Part shown: positions 1 through 9,524 of the stretch, piece after piece
How positions within the stretch are numbered: position 1 is the first letter of the stretch
Layout: the number at the start of each line of letters is the position of its first letter
NCBI RefSeq assembly: GCF_004345605.1
Contig: NZ_SLVY01000006.1
Location: 288,216-352,215, forward strand
Origin: Rhodococcus sp. SMB37
GTDB lineage: Bacteria; Actinomycetota; Actinomycetes; Mycobacteriales; Mycobacteriaceae
Reading direction: 5' to 3'
Length of the DNA: 64,000 bases
The notes under the pieces: generated by a model
What the model saw: only the letters and a program-made list of their open reading frames with translations
Database searches by the model: none
Told to the model about the DNA's origin: nothing
Made by a program: the position numbers and the translations under genes

Positions 1-1608
1 TCGGACCGATACGACGTCGTAGTGGTCGGATCGGGCGCCGGCGGCCTCGTCGCCGCGCTCACTGCAGCGTCCGCAGACCAGTCCGTTCTCGTGCTGGAGA
101 AGTCGAGTCAGATCGGCGGAACGTCTGCCGTGTCCGCCGGCACGATCTGGATCCCCGCCAACGACGGGATGACAGAAGGTGGGATCGACGACGACATCGA
201 GAGCGCACGTACGTATCTCACCGAGACGGTCGGCGGCGGAGAGGTCGTCGATGCGTTTCTCGACCACGCGAACGACATGCTGTCGTTCCTGCGTGAACGG
301 ACCTCACTCGAACTGGTGGCTTCCCTCGGGTATCCCGACTACAAACTGGGCCTCGCGGGATCGCGCTACGGTCGCGCGATGCAGCCGACCACGTACGATT
401 CTCGTCAGCTCGGTGAGTGGAAGGATATTCTCCGCCGCGACGAGAACCTGCTCCAGTACTCGATGATCGAGTTCAAACAGTGGGGTTCGTGGGCGAACTT
501 CCCCTGGGACGAACTGCGAGAGCGCACAGCGAAGGGCATCGTGGCGCGCGGTGCGGCACTGGTGGGCCCGATTTTCCAGGCGTGCCTGGAAGCCGGTGTC
601 GACTTCGCAGTGAATGCCCCGGCACAGGAATTGGTCGACGAGGGCGGCTCTGTCCGCGGAGTGTCGGTCGACAGCCGGCAGATCGCCGCGACCGGCGGTG
701 TAGTGCTCGCCTGTGGTGGCTTCGAGTGGAATCCCGAGATGATGGAAGAGCATCTGCCGATGCCGATTCCGATCCGCTGCAGCCCGCCCCACAACACGGG
801 TGACGGACACCGCATGGCCGAGCGCATCGACGTTCGTCTCGACCACATGGACGAGGCGTGGTGGGCGCCCATGGTGTCGGTGCCGGGGCAGGAGGTCGAT
901 GGGCAGCGGGTGGGCCGACACATCCGCTCCGAGCGGCAGTCTCCCGGCGTCATCATCGTGGACAGCACAGGCGAGCGCATCGTGAACGAGGCACAGGACT
1001 ACAACAGCCTGATTCGATCCGCGCTGGAAGCTTCACGCAGTAAGGGCATTCCGCTGCGTATGTTCGTCGTCTTCGATCATCGCTTCCTTGAGCGGTACGG
1101 CTTCCTCACGTATGCCGCGGGCGACGAACTCCCCGGATGGATCACTACCGGTGCGAGCCTCACGGAGGTCGCCGAGTCGCTCGGACTCGAGGCGCAGGCG
1201 CTCACCGCCACCGTCGAGCGTTTCAACAAGTTCGCCGAGGCAGGAGTGGACGAGGACTTCCATCGCGGCGACAGTCCTTACGATCAGTACAGCGGAGATG
1301 CCACCAACCCCTACCCGAACTCGAACCTCGCGCCCGTGGAGATCGGACCGTTCTACGGCATGGAGTTCTTGCCGGGCGCGTTCGGCACCGCGGGTGGTGT
1401 TGCGACCGATGCCCGCGGACGTGCGTTACGCACCGACGGTTCCGTCGTGCCGGGCCTGTTCGCAGTGGGCAATGTGTCTGCCCATCCACTCTCTACGGGC
1501 TACCCCGGTGCAGGCTCGACGCTCGGACCCGCCATGACTCTCGGATATGTGGCCGGCACCGAACTTGCGGACACTCGCACGGCTGCGGAAGTTGGAGGAA
1601 CGCAATGA
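1..1608 (+). CDS. KstD-like FAD-dependent dehydrogenase (5' end cut by window)
   Basis: The reading frame is open from base 1, so the gene starts just upstream and only a few N-terminal residues are missing. Residues 10-15 form the GSGAGG dinucleotide-binding loop and are followed by a typical flavoprotein pattern (LEKSSQIGGTSAVSAG). The C-terminus carries GYPGAGSTLGPAM, matching the Tyr-Pro-Gly-Ala-Gly active-site segment of 3-ketosteroid delta1-dehydrogenases. The family removes hydrogens next to a ring ketone and passes electrons through FAD. At about 536 residues the length fits KstD or fumarate-reductase-type flavoproteins. The stop overlaps the next start (ATGA), so it opens or continues the operon ending at 8390. 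The substrate is unknown, and a non-steroid cyclic ketone or enone is equally possible. Confidence 0.8.
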   Translation, partial: SDRYDVVVVGSGAGGLVAALTAASADQSVLVLEKSSQIGGTSAVSAGTIWIPANDGMTEGGIDDDIESARTYLTETVGGGEVVDAFLDHANDMLSFLRERTSLELVASLGYPDYKLGLAGSRYGRAMQPTTYDSRQLGEWKDILRRDENLLQYSMIEFKQWGSWANFPWDELRERTAKGIVARGAALVGPIFQACLEAGVDFAVNAPAQELVDEGGSVRGVSVDSRQIAATGGVVLACGGFEWNPEMMEEHLPMPIPIRCSPPHNTGDGHRMAERIDVRLDHMDEAWWAPMVSVPGQEVDGQRVGRHIRSERQSPGVIIVDSTGERIVNEAQDYNSLIRSALEASRSKGIPLRMFVVFDHRFLERYGFLTYAAGDELPGWITTGASLTEVAESLGLEAQALTATVERFNKFAEAGVDEDFHRGDSPYDQYSGDATNPYPNSNLAPVEIGPFYGMEFLPGAFGTAGGVATDARGRALRTDGSVVPGLFAVGNVSAHPLSTGYPGAGSTLGPAMTLGYVAGTELADTRTAAEVGGTQ

Positions 1609-2825
1609 TCGATATCGGAAACGCGTTGGCAGGTCGCACGGTTGTCGAGATCTGCAATTACGTCAGCGGTCCGATGGTCGGCCGGAACCTGGCGGCGCTG
1701 GGCGCCAACGTCCTGAAAATCGAGAGGCCCGGCACCGGCGATGACGGACGCCACTCGTACCCTGCGTTCGACGGGGACGGCTTGTTCTTCACGGAAACCG
1801 CATACGGCAAGAAGTCCGTAGTCCTGGATCTGAAATCCGAGGCCGGACTGGCAACGGCCGTGGACATGATCGACAAAGCGGACATCCTGATCGAGAACAT
1901 GCGCCCGTCCGTCATGTCGCGTATCGGTCTCGACCCCGCGATGCTCGTCTCACGTAATCCGAAGCTCGTCGTGGGCTCGGTGAATGCCTTCGGCACCACC
2001 GGTCCGCGCGCCGACGACCCGGCCTACGATCCGGTCATCCAGGCGGCGACCGGCATCATGTACACCACCGGCTTCAAGGGCGATCCGCCCAAGCGGATCG
2101 GAGCGTCGATCGTCGACAAGACCGCAGCCCTGTGGGGGACGATCGAGGTTCTAGCGGCTGTCCTCGAGGTCGACCGCACGGGCGAGGGCGGCCACTTCTC
2201 GGTGTCGCTGCTGTCGTCTGCAGTTCATCTCATGGGCGCGGACGTCCTGCGCTTCCTGGCGACCGGGGAGGACAGTGCCCCCTCGCAGCCGCGTGCCGGC
2301 GGCGCCGGCGCCTCGCACGGGGCCTACCGGACGGCCGACCACCGGTGGATTCAGGTGGCGATCGGAAACGATCGGATGTTCGAGAGGTTGTGCCAGGCCG
2401 CGGGCCGTCCCGAGATCCTCGAAGACCCCCGCTTCGCGACACACCTGCTTCGAGGGGAAAATCGTTACGACGAGCAGGAAGTCATGGAGCGGGTCTTCGC
2501 CGAACGGGACAGCGCCGAGTGGGTGAAGATTCTGCACGAGGTCCGGATCCCGTATGCCCTCGTCAACCGGATCCCCGAGTTCATCGCCGACAACGAGTTG
2601 TCCGCACCGTTCATGGGTGTCGCGACACGCACGGACGGAACCGAGATACCTTTGGTCCGAGGGCCTTTGGATCCGGAGTCGGCAACCGGTGAAAGCCGTC
2701 GTGTGCCTCGCCTGGGTGAGGACACCGTATCGGTGCTCCGATCGCATCTGAACCTGTCGGACGATGCCATTCGGGATCTCGCAACACGCGGAGCATTCGG
2801 GGCCGATCCCGCACTCGTTCTGTGA
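1605..2825 (+). CDS. Family III (CaiB/BaiF) CoA transferase
   Basis: This 406-aa protein has the family III CoA-transferase fold: an N-terminal LAGRTVVEICNYVSGPM segment, the LGANVLKIERPG nucleotide-binding turn, and an aspartate at residue 171 (IVDKTAAL) at the position of the formyl-CoA transferase nucleophile. Such enzymes move CoA between carboxylic acids through an aspartyl-CoA anhydride. The start overlaps the upstream stop. Unlike the next gene it has the transferase Asp and no GHDINY racemase motif, so it more likely activates or recycles an acid as a CoA ester. The acid cannot be told from the sequence. Confidence 0.85.
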   Translation: MIDIGNALAGRTVVEICNYVSGPMVGRNLAALGANVLKIERPGTGDDGRHSYPAFDGDGLFFTETAYGKKSVVLDLKSEAGLATAVDMIDKADILIENMRPSVMSRIGLDPAMLVSRNPKLVVGSVNAFGTTGPRADDPAYDPVIQAATGIMYTTGFKGDPPKRIGASIVDKTAALWGTIEVLAAVLEVDRTGEGGHFSVSLLSSAVHLMGADVLRFLATGEDSAPSQPRAGGAGASHGAYRTADHRWIQVAIGNDRMFERLCQAAGRPEILEDPRFATHLLRGENRYDEQEVMERVFAERDSAEWVKILHEVRIPYALVNRIPEFIADNELSAPFMGVATRTDGTEIPLVRGPLDPESATGESRRVPRLGEDTVSVLRSHLNLSDDAIRDLATRGAFGADPALVL

Positions 2826-2883
2826 CCCGCGCACGCCCCATCGCCGATGGGAACCACGAAATCGAAGAACAGGAGACGCGAAC

Positions 2884-3960
2884 ATGACGGGACCACTCGC
2901 AGGGCTGCGTGTCCTCGAAATGGCAGGGATGGGCCCGGGCCCCTTCGCTGCGATGCTTCTGGCCGATATGGGTGCCGACGTCGTCCGTATCGACCGCGCG
3001 GACCGCCAAGCGCGGGTCGGGCCCACCGGCCGGGGACGTAGCCGAATCGCTGTCGACCTGAAACAGCCGTCGGGGGTGGAACGGGTCCTGCAGCTGGTGA
3101 CGGGCGCCGACGTGCTGATCGAGGGGTACAGGCCGGGCACGATGGAACGACTCGGCCTGGGACCGGACGAATGCCTGCGTCGCAACGAGAAGCTGATCTA
3201 CGCGCGAATGACCGGATGGGGCCAGTCGGGGCCCCTCGCGCAGTCGGCCGGGCACGACATCAACTACATCTCGATCGCCGGCGCGCTCGGTGCGATCGGT
3301 CGGAGCGATGAACCCCCGACGGTGCCGCTGAACCTGGTGGGCGACTACGGCGGGGGATCGATGTATCTGCTGTACGGCATCATGTGTGCCGTGTTCGAGC
3401 GTTCCCACTCGGGCAAGGGCCAGGTTGTCGACGCCACGATGGTCGACGGCGCAGCCAATCTGATGACGACCTTCCACTGGAACCGTTCGGTCGGGCAGCA
3501 CTCCGATCGCCGAGGCACGAACCGGCTGGACTCGGGCGCCTTCTTCTACGACGTCTACGAAACGGCCGATGGCGGTTTCATGGCGGTTGGATGTATCGAG
3601 CCGCAGTTCTACCGGGCATTTCGGGAGGTGCTAGGGCTTGACGGTCCGGAATGGGACAACGCTCAGGCGGACGTCGAGTCGTGGCCCCAGCGCAAGAAGG
3701 ACATCGCGGCGCTCTTCCGGACCCGGACTCGGGAGCACTGGTGCGCAGCGTTCGACGGTGTCGACGCGTGCGTCACGCCGGTGTTGTCGCTGGACGAGGT
3801 TGCCGGGCACGAACACAACCGTCAACGAGAGCTCATCCAGGAGTTCGCGGGCGGTCGCGTACCGGGCGTCGCCCCGAGGCTGTCGCGCACTCCCGGTGCG
3901 ATCGCGGACCGAGAACCAGGTGAGCTCGATGACGTGCTCGCACGCTGGGGAACTACCTGA
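2884..3960 (+). CDS. Alpha-methylacyl-CoA racemase-like family III enzyme
   Basis: A 358-aa protein starting after a GGAGACGC-like ribosome site. It contains GHDINYI with His124 and GDYGGGSM with Asp154. These match the catalytic His/Asp pair of alpha-methylacyl-CoA racemase (MCR of Mycobacterium tuberculosis, His126/Asp156). The family interconverts R and S 2-methylacyl-CoA esters so that the S-specific acyl-CoA dehydrogenases can act. Its close paralogue is at 22338. It points to a branched (2-methyl or 2-aryl) acyl-CoA intermediate, which is an inference from the motif. Confidence 0.82.
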   Translation: MTGPLAGLRVLEMAGMGPGPFAAMLLADMGADVVRIDRADRQARVGPTGRGRSRIAVDLKQPSGVERVLQLVTGADVLIEGYRPGTMERLGLGPDECLRRNEKLIYARMTGWGQSGPLAQSAGHDINYISIAGALGAIGRSDEPPTVPLNLVGDYGGGSMYLLYGIMCAVFERSHSGKGQVVDATMVDGAANLMTTFHWNRSVGQHSDRRGTNRLDSGAFFYDVYETADGGFMAVGCIEPQFYRAFREVLGLDGPEWDNAQADVESWPQRKKDIAALFRTRTREHWCAAFDGVDACVTPVLSLDEVAGHEHNRQRELIQEFAGGRVPGVAPRLSRTPGAIADREPGELDDVLARWGTT

Positions 3961-4055
3961 ACGAGTTGTGCTCGAACGAATAACGAGTCATCCCAACCGG
4001 AATGTGGTTGATCGTTGCGTGCAGCGCTGTGCCGACCGGCCACAAGGAGGATGTT

Positions 4056-4622
4056 GTGGAACTGAAAGAGAAATACGCAGGGCTGGCAGACCAGCTGGCT
4101 CCGTACATCGGTGAGTACGCCCCCCGCGTGTGGTCGGCGTATCCGCTCGAGACAACCGCGATCCAGCAGTTCTGCGGGATGGTGGAGGATGCCAATCCCG
4201 TCTACTGGCAGCCCGAGGTGGCGAAGACGTCCCGCTTCGGTCGCGTCATTGCGCCGCCGCAGGGTCTGATGGCGTTCAATATCGATGCGTGGTGGCTGCC
4301 GGAGTATCTTCGCGGCCAAGTGGAGCAAGCTAGAAGGTCGACGCCCGAAGGAAAGATCCGCGAGATCCTTGCGAGTTACGGGTTCACCACGGTGACAGTG
4401 GTGGAACGTGAGGAGGAGTACCTCGAGCCGTTCGGACCAGAGGACGGACACATTGGCAGGGATCGCCGTGTGACGGCGGTCAGCCCAGTCAAGCAGACGA
4501 AGGTCGGACCCGGTGTGTTCATGACCTACGAAATCGAATACCACACGCAGCACAACGAGCGTCTTGTCGCGATCGCGCGGAACGTCACGCTGCTGTACGA
4601 CGGAACGGGAGCGAAGCCATGA
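4056..4622 (+). CDS. MaoC-like hydratase subunit without catalytic His
   Basis: Starts at GTG 4056, five bases after AAGGAGG (4044-4050), giving 188 aa. The fold is the N-terminal MaoC/FAS1-dehydratase-like type (FCGMVEDANPVYW, FGRVIAPP). The usual hydratase Asp/His pair is not in place, since the segment reads EDANPVYW. This is what one expects of the structural half of a heteromeric hydratase such as ChsH1-ChsH2, where one subunit supplies the active site. It overlaps the second MaoC gene by ATGA, which supports a two-subunit enzyme hydrating an enoyl-CoA. The N-terminal start is decided by the strong Shine-Dalgarno. Confidence 0.78.
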   Translation: MELKEKYAGLADQLAPYIGEYAPRVWSAYPLETTAIQQFCGMVEDANPVYWQPEVAKTSRFGRVIAPPQGLMAFNIDAWWLPEYLRGQVEQARRSTPEGKIREILASYGFTTVTVVEREEEYLEPFGPEDGHIGRDRRVTAVSPVKQTKVGPGVFMTYEIEYHTQHNERLVAIARNVTLLYDGTGAKP

Positions 4623-5047
4623 CAGCCCGACCGCGCATTCCCTGGGACGAGGTCGTCGTGGGGAACAAGCTCGAGCCCTTCACCTTTGATGTCACCTACT
4701 CGACACTTGCGAAGGACGTCGTCGGGACACGGGATCTGTATCGGATCCACCATGATCCGCCGTTCGCACAGGAGAACGGCGCACCGAACATCTTCCTGAA
4801 CACCATGTGGTACCAGGGGTTGATCGGCAGGATCGTCACCGAATGGGGTGGGTACGAGTCGTTCCTGCAAAAGATGAGCATCAAGATCAACTCGCATGGC
4901 TGTCCCGGCGACACCCTCACGGTGGGTGCCACGGTCGTCGGTCGCGAACAAGTCGAGGACCGACTGCTCGTCGCCCTCGATCTGACCATCGACAACGGTC
5001 GTCGCGCCGACGCCGTCGTCAGTTCCGTGAAGGTGGAGCTGGTATGA
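4619..5047 (+). CDS. MaoC-like enoyl-CoA hydratase, catalytic subunit
   Basis: A 142-aa single hot-dog domain. The segment RDLYRIHHDPPFAQ supplies Asp and His spaced as in the R-hydratase motif, followed by the APNIFLNTMW helix. It is translationally coupled on both sides (ATGA at 4619 and 5044). Paired with the upstream subunit it probably hydrates a 2,3-enoyl-CoA to the 3-hydroxyacyl-CoA, the substrate type that the following DUF35/Ltp pair would cleave. In the steroid homologue ChsH2 the MaoC and DUF35 domains are fused; here they are separate genes. Confidence 0.8.
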   Translation: MTARPRIPWDEVVVGNKLEPFTFDVTYSTLAKDVVGTRDLYRIHHDPPFAQENGAPNIFLNTMWYQGLIGRIVTEWGGYESFLQKMSIKINSHGCPGDTLTVGATVVGREQVEDRLLVALDLTIDNGRRADAVVSSVKVELV

Positions 5048-5514
5048 GTACGCAAGCGGAAAAGCAGGACGCGACACCGGTATCGCAGCGGAAGCGCTCG
5101 TGGCCGGCGATCAGCGAAGACACCGAATACTTCTGGAACGGTGTACGCGACGGCGAACTACGTGTCCAGCAATGTTCGGATTGCTCCGCGCTGAGTCATC
5201 CTCCCAAGCCGATCTGCTCGGTGTGCGGGTCGTTCGAACTCGGACACCTCGTCGCCTCGGGAGCGGGCACGGTCTATTCACATGTCACGTTCCACAAGCC
5301 ACTGTCACCGGGATTCGACGAGCCCTACAACGTGTCGGTGATCGAACTGGTCGAAGGGGTGCGCCTCGTGTCGCAGGTCGTCGGAGTGCAACCGAGCGAC
5401 GTCTCGATCGGAATGCCGGTCGAAGTCGAGTTCACCGAGGTCGAACCCGGCCTCGTACTGCCCCTGTTCCACCCGGTTGCCGAGACCGGCGGAAAGGACG
5501 TTTCCCATGGATAG
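5044..5514 (+). CDS. DUF35 zinc-ribbon/OB-fold partner of Ltp thiolase
   Basis: A 156-aa protein with a rubredoxin-like zinc ribbon (CSDC near residue 42 and CSVCG about 18 residues later), then an OB-fold ending in VEVEFTEVEPGLVLPLFHP. DUF35 proteins bind acyl-CoA and form the partner of Ltp-type thiolases. In ChsH2-Ltp2 the DUF35 domain is required for retro-aldol cleavage. It overlaps the MaoC gene before it and the thiolase gene after it by a few bases, so the complex is probably made in fixed ratio. The function is inferred from family and context. Confidence 0.82.
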   Translation: MSTQAEKQDATPVSQRKRSWPAISEDTEYFWNGVRDGELRVQQCSDCSALSHPPKPICSVCGSFELGHLVASGAGTVYSHVTFHKPLSPGFDEPYNVSVIELVEGVRLVSQVVGVQPSDVSIGMPVEVEFTEVEPGLVLPLFHPVAETGGKDVSHG

Positions 5515-6688
5515 CCAGTGGAGCAACAAGACCGCGATCGTCGGCATCGGGCAGACCGAATTCTCCAAGAAATCCGGTCGCAGCGAGCTGAAACTGGCTG
5601 TGGAAGCGGTCAAATCCGCGATCGACGATGCCGGACTCCGCCCTGAAGACATCGACGGCCTGGCGACCATCTCGATGGACACCAGCGCAGAAACCGATAT
5701 CGCCCGGGCCCTCGGCATGGGTGACGTGACGTACTTCTCCCGCGTGCACTTCGGTGGCGGCGCCGCCTGCGGTGTCGTACTGCAGGCCGTGCTGGCGGTT
5801 GCGACCGGCGCCGCCCGCAACGTCGTCGTCTACCGGGCGTTCAACGAGCGGTCGGGCAAGCGATTCGGCACGGCCAATCGGGGCCAGCCTGTAGGCGCCG
5901 GCTCCGAGCAGGTCTCTGCAGGCTGGACGAATCCCTTCGGCTTGTTGACACCTGCGAGCAAGGTCGCGATGTTCGCCCAGCGCTACATGCACACCTTCGG
6001 TGCGACCAGTGAGGATTTCGGCCGCATCAGTGTGGTGGACCGCAAACATGCTGCCACGAATCCCAATGCGTGGTTCTACGAGCAGCCGATCACCCTCGAA
6101 CAACATCAGCAGTCGCCGTGGATCGTCGAACCGCTGCACCTGCTCGACTGCTGCCAGGAAAGTGACGGCGGTGTCGCGCTGGTCGTGACGAGCAGTGAGC
6201 GCGCTGCGGATCTTGCTCAGCGCCCGGTGTCGATTGCCTCCGCCGCACAGGGCATCGCCGACGACCAGCATTCGATGACGAGTTACTACCGACCCGACAG
6301 CGACTTCGTGGGTCTTCCCGAGATGTCTCTCGTCGCTCGGCAACTGTACAAAACCAGTGGATTGACACCGGACGACATCGGTGGTGCGATCATCTACGAC
6401 CACTTCACACCCCTGGTGTTGCCACAGCTCGAGGCTTTCGGATTCTGCCCGGTGGGCGAAGCCAAGGATTTTATCCGGGACGGAAATCTGGAGCTCGATG
6501 GCAGGCTGCCGCTCAATACACACGGTGGCCAGCTGGGTGAGGCGTATATCCATGGCATGAACGGAATTCTCGAAGGGGTACGACAGTTACGGGATCAATC
6601 CTGCAACCCCATCGACGGTGTTGATCACATGCTCGTCACCGCCGGGACGAGTGTCCCGACGAGTGGGTTACTGCTGTCGCGTAGCTGA
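5507..6688 (+). CDS. Ltp2-like (SCP-x) thiolase, probable retro-aldolase
   Basis: A 393-aa thiolase-superfamily protein whose start at 5507 overlaps the DUF35 gene by 8 bases. The N-terminus TAIVGIGQTEFSKKSG and the C-terminal NTHGGQLGEAYIHG are typical of lipid-transfer-protein thiolases. The canonical thiolase nucleophile context is absent. The C-terminal Tyr in GEAYIHG matches the region of the catalytic tyrosine in Ltp2. Together with DUF35 it would split a beta-hydroxyacyl-CoA into a ketone and a short acyl-CoA such as propionyl-CoA. It is one of three Ltp-like proteins in the window (also 29569 and 36177). Confidence 0.82.
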   Translation: MDSQWSNKTAIVGIGQTEFSKKSGRSELKLAVEAVKSAIDDAGLRPEDIDGLATISMDTSAETDIARALGMGDVTYFSRVHFGGGAACGVVLQAVLAVATGAARNVVVYRAFNERSGKRFGTANRGQPVGAGSEQVSAGWTNPFGLLTPASKVAMFAQRYMHTFGATSEDFGRISVVDRKHAATNPNAWFYEQPITLEQHQQSPWIVEPLHLLDCCQESDGGVALVVTSSERAADLAQRPVSIASAAQGIADDQHSMTSYYRPDSDFVGLPEMSLVARQLYKTSGLTPDDIGGAIIYDHFTPLVLPQLEAFGFCPVGEAKDFIRDGNLELDGRLPLNTHGGQLGEAYIHGMNGILEGVRQLRDQSCNPIDGVDHMLVTAGTSVPTSGLLLSRS

Positions 6689-6722
6689 CGGCCCGGAGTT
6701 TCACACTAACCAGGAGGCGAAA

Positions 6723-8390
6723 TTGGAATCCCTCGACCGGGACGTAGCGATCATCGGTGCCGGGCCGGCAGGCGTGACACTGGCAAATCTGCTGGCGCAG
6801 CATGGAGTATCGACGACACTGATAGATCGCGAAGCGGAGATTCTCGAAGAGCCCCGCGCGGTCGGGATCGACGACGAGGCCTTGCGCACACTGCAGGGTT
6901 TCGGTATGGCGGAGGAGGTGCTGGCGAACGCGGTGCGTAATGCGCCGATCCGCTACTACGATTCGCGCAAGCGAATTCTCGCTCACGTGGCGCCGAGTGG
7001 TCGACCCTACGGGTGGCCGCGCCGTAATCTGTTCTTCCAGCCGAATCTCGAAGCGGTGCTGAGGAAGAGCTTGGGGCGTTTCGGCACTGTGGAGCTGCGC
7101 ACTGCGTGTGAGGCCGTCGGACTGACGCAGGACGCGGAAAGAGTGACCGTCACGACCCGCCAGGATGGTGAAACGATCACCATCCGGGCCCGCTACGTGA
7201 TCGGTGCGGACGGTGGACGCAGCTTCGTTCGAGATGCCGTGAATATCGAACTCGAGGGCGATACGGCGCCGATGAAGTGGCTCGTCGTCGATGTGAAGGA
7301 CGACACGTGGGATGCGCCGTACTCGGCGGTGTACACGTCACCTCAACGGCCATCGATGACCATTCCTCTCCCATTCGGATACCGTCGCTTCGAGTTCAAG
7401 GTGCTCGACGGTGAGGATCCGGATCGGATGGCCGAACCCGAGATGGTCGCCACCCTCATGAAGCAGTTCTATCCTAATGGGGATGTGCCGCAGGCAGTTC
7501 GCCGACGGATCTACTGGCACCATTCGCGCACCGCTGCCAGGTTCCAGGAAGGCCGTGTGTTCCTGGTCGGCGACGCGGCACACCTGCAGCCGCCGTTCTT
7601 CGGACAAGGCATGAACTCGGGAATGCGGGATGTCACGAATCTCGCGTGGAAGCTCGGAATGGTTCTGTCCGGATCCGCGTCGCCGAAGCTGCTCGAAACA
7701 TACGACGCGGAACGGCGGGAGACTGCACGCGAGATGGTGAAGTTCGCGACCGGCGTGGGACGTCTCTACCACCCCGCGAACCGGGCCACGGAGTGGTTCC
7801 GCAATCTGTTCTTCCGCGGAGTTCAGCGGGTACCCGGTGGACGTGACTACATCCTCCAGATGAAGTACAAGCCGGTCCCGCGTTACGAGGACGGCTTCGT
7901 TCTCCGCGACGGGGCCGGCCGGTCCTCCTTGGTCGGCCGGGCGTTTCCCCAGCCGATGGTGGAGCAGCTGGACGGCACCCGGCTGCGCTTGGACGATGTG
8001 CTCGGTGCCCGGATCGCTCTCGTGGGAGTGGTCGACGGTGTAGTCGAGGGCTTGTCGCCGCAGGTCGCTGCTCGTCTTACTGCGCACAACGGTATCGTCG
8101 TGCAGTCGCACGTGCCTTCGGCGTATCGCAGGAAGGGTCAGTTCGACCCTTCGTCACGGGTCGCGTCTTCCGAGGTGCCGGTAGTGGACGTCTACGACCT
8201 CGAAGGTGGCCTGCGGGATCTTTACCTCGAACATCCTGGCGCGGAGGTTTACATCGTCCGACCGGATCGGTACGTCGCCGCAGTCAGCTCGATTGCGGAC
8301 TTGGATTCGACGGTCGAGTCCTTGCTGGGGTTGCTCGATGGTTCCGGCAATGCAGCGGACGAGCGGGCGCGCGATGTCCGGTCGCGTTGA
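6723..8390 (+). CDS. MhpA-like FAD-dependent aromatic hydroxylase
   Basis: Starts at TTG 6723 behind AGGAGG (6712-6717), giving 555 aa. The GAGPAG loop near residue 12 and GDAAHLQPPFFGQGMNSG near residue 290 are the two FAD/NADPH signatures of class A flavoprotein monooxygenases. The PRAVGIDDEALR segment and the overall length fit the 3-(3-hydroxyphenyl)propionate hydroxylase (MhpA) branch, which inserts an ortho hydroxyl into a phenol to give a catechol. As the last gene of the first operon it could prepare a ring for cleavage. The substrate is not determinable from the sequence. Confidence 0.82.
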   Translation: MESLDRDVAIIGAGPAGVTLANLLAQHGVSTTLIDREAEILEEPRAVGIDDEALRTLQGFGMAEEVLANAVRNAPIRYYDSRKRILAHVAPSGRPYGWPRRNLFFQPNLEAVLRKSLGRFGTVELRTACEAVGLTQDAERVTVTTRQDGETITIRARYVIGADGGRSFVRDAVNIELEGDTAPMKWLVVDVKDDTWDAPYSAVYTSPQRPSMTIPLPFGYRRFEFKVLDGEDPDRMAEPEMVATLMKQFYPNGDVPQAVRRRIYWHHSRTAARFQEGRVFLVGDAAHLQPPFFGQGMNSGMRDVTNLAWKLGMVLSGSASPKLLETYDAERRETAREMVKFATGVGRLYHPANRATEWFRNLFFRGVQRVPGGRDYILQMKYKPVPRYEDGFVLRDGAGRSSLVGRAFPQPMVEQLDGTRLRLDDVLGARIALVGVVDGVVEGLSPQVAARLTAHNGIVVQSHVPSAYRRKGQFDPSSRVASSEVPVVDVYDLEGGLRDLYLEHPGAEVYIVRPDRYVAAVSSIADLDSTVESLLGLLDGSGNAADERARDVRSR

Positions 8391-8414
8391 GTGTAGTGGG
8401 TGAGACGGGGAAGC

Positions 8415-8444
8415 GGGCGCGGACGGATCAGGGATGTCCGCCCC
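8415..8444 (+). terminator. Possible operon-end hairpin
   Basis: About 25 bases after the hydroxylase stop lies a hairpin: GCGGAC (8419-8424) pairs with GTCCGC (8436-8441), extended by GGG/CCC with one bulged C. It has no clear T-run, as is common in actinobacteria. Confidence 0.4.
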
Positions 8445-8648
8445 GGCGCCGTCGATTGATCCGGGCGCACTCGAAACCTGATGGGGCCGAGTGTCGGCAG
8501 CTCACCTTGTATGCACTGATACTGCTGCTTACAGCGTGAAGGTCTCGGACCGCGGTATTCGACCTTCAGACCAATCGGGGTCGCTCGAGTGTACTTCCGT
8601 GCCCGGCTCGAGCGGCCGTGGACAGGGACGACGAGGAGTGCGTACGAC

Positions 8649-9350
8649 ATGACTATCGGCACCCCCCGTGTCCGCCAGCAGCTCGGCGAGGAAGCCGCTG
8701 TGTATGTGCGGGAACAGATAATCTCAGGTGCCTTCGCGCCCGGCACACGGGTGCGTCCCGAAGCGATCGCCGGTGAACTCGGGATCTCGCCTACCCCGGC
8801 GCGTGAGGCGCTCAAGGCGTTGGAGGTCGAAGGTTTTCTCGATCTCGAACCTCGCCGAGGATTTACGGTGTCCAAGGTGACCGGAGACGATATCCGGGAC
8901 ATCTTCCTGGTTCAGTCCACTGTGGCCGGAGAACTGGCGTCGAGGGCGACTGAACGAGTGACCGCGGCGCAATGCGCACGTCTCGACGAAATCCACGCTT
9001 CGCTCGTGTCCGCCGCCGAACGGCACGACCTCACCTCCTTGGAGGAGCTGAATCATCGGTTCCATCGTGAGATCAACCTCGCTGCAGGAGCGCCGAAACT
9101 GGGCTGGGTGATTCAGATCCTGTCCCGTTACACGCCGCAGCGCTTCTATACGACCAAAGGCTGCACATGTTCGGAAGACTGGCCTGCAACTACGGTAAAC
9201 GACCACACGGAGATTCTTGCGGCTATACGGTCACGCGATTCCGAGCGCGCCAGGACCACGACGCTCGAGCATGTCCAAGGCGCAGGTGAACAGCTTGCAC
9301 GACATATCGATGCGAGGCTGAAAGGAGTGGACTGCAGTGTGGCGAGGTAA
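8649..9350 (+). CDS. GntR-family (FCD) transcriptional regulator
   Basis: A 233-aa protein with an N-terminal winged helix (about residues 10-75; ELGISPTPAREALKALEVEG is the recognition region) followed by an FCD effector domain with metal-binding His/Asp positions (LNHRFHREI, DHTEILAAI). FadR/FCD regulators sense organic acids or acyl-CoAs. It stands alone between two catabolic operons, with 258 bases of non-coding DNA in front and a palindromic operator 37 bases behind. It may control the flanking operons. The TGAC-N6-GTCA palindrome found across the island is not a typical GT-N-AC GntR site, so it need not be the master regulator. Confidence 0.85.
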   Translation: MTIGTPRVRQQLGEEAAVYVREQIISGAFAPGTRVRPEAIAGELGISPTPAREALKALEVEGFLDLEPRRGFTVSKVTGDDIRDIFLVQSTVAGELASRATERVTAAQCARLDEIHASLVSAAERHDLTSLEELNHRFHREINLAAGAPKLGWVIQILSRYTPQRFYTTKGCTCSEDWPATTVNDHTEILAAIRSRDSERARTTTLEHVQGAGEQLARHIDARLKGVDCSVAR

Positions 9351-9386
9351 CGGAGACGCATGTTGTTCACAGCGGTTGAACTAAAG

Positions 9387-9400
9387 TGACATTATTGCCA
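9387..9400 (+). promoter_or_regulatory. Operator-like palindrome, peptide/BVMO operon
   Basis: TGAC-ATTATT-GCCA, one mismatch from TGAC-N6-GTCA, with the flanks AAG before and GAA after that recur at the other sites. It lies 138 bases before the peptide gene. Confidence 0.55.
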
Positions 9401-9524
9401 GAATTGAACGACAATGCTGTACTGCGCTTTGCGCAAGAGCGATCCGCTTCCCTCGCGTTCGCGGTTGCCTCAGGTGGCGTGTCACGAGCTACGTATTCGA
9501 ATCACAGGCATGGAGGAGAGCTTG

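Noticed and set aside
9414..9524. A longer 72-residue start for the peptide before the BVMO
   Set aside because: The added part overlaps the operator/leader region, looks non-coding, and the perfect ribosome site points to ATG 9525.
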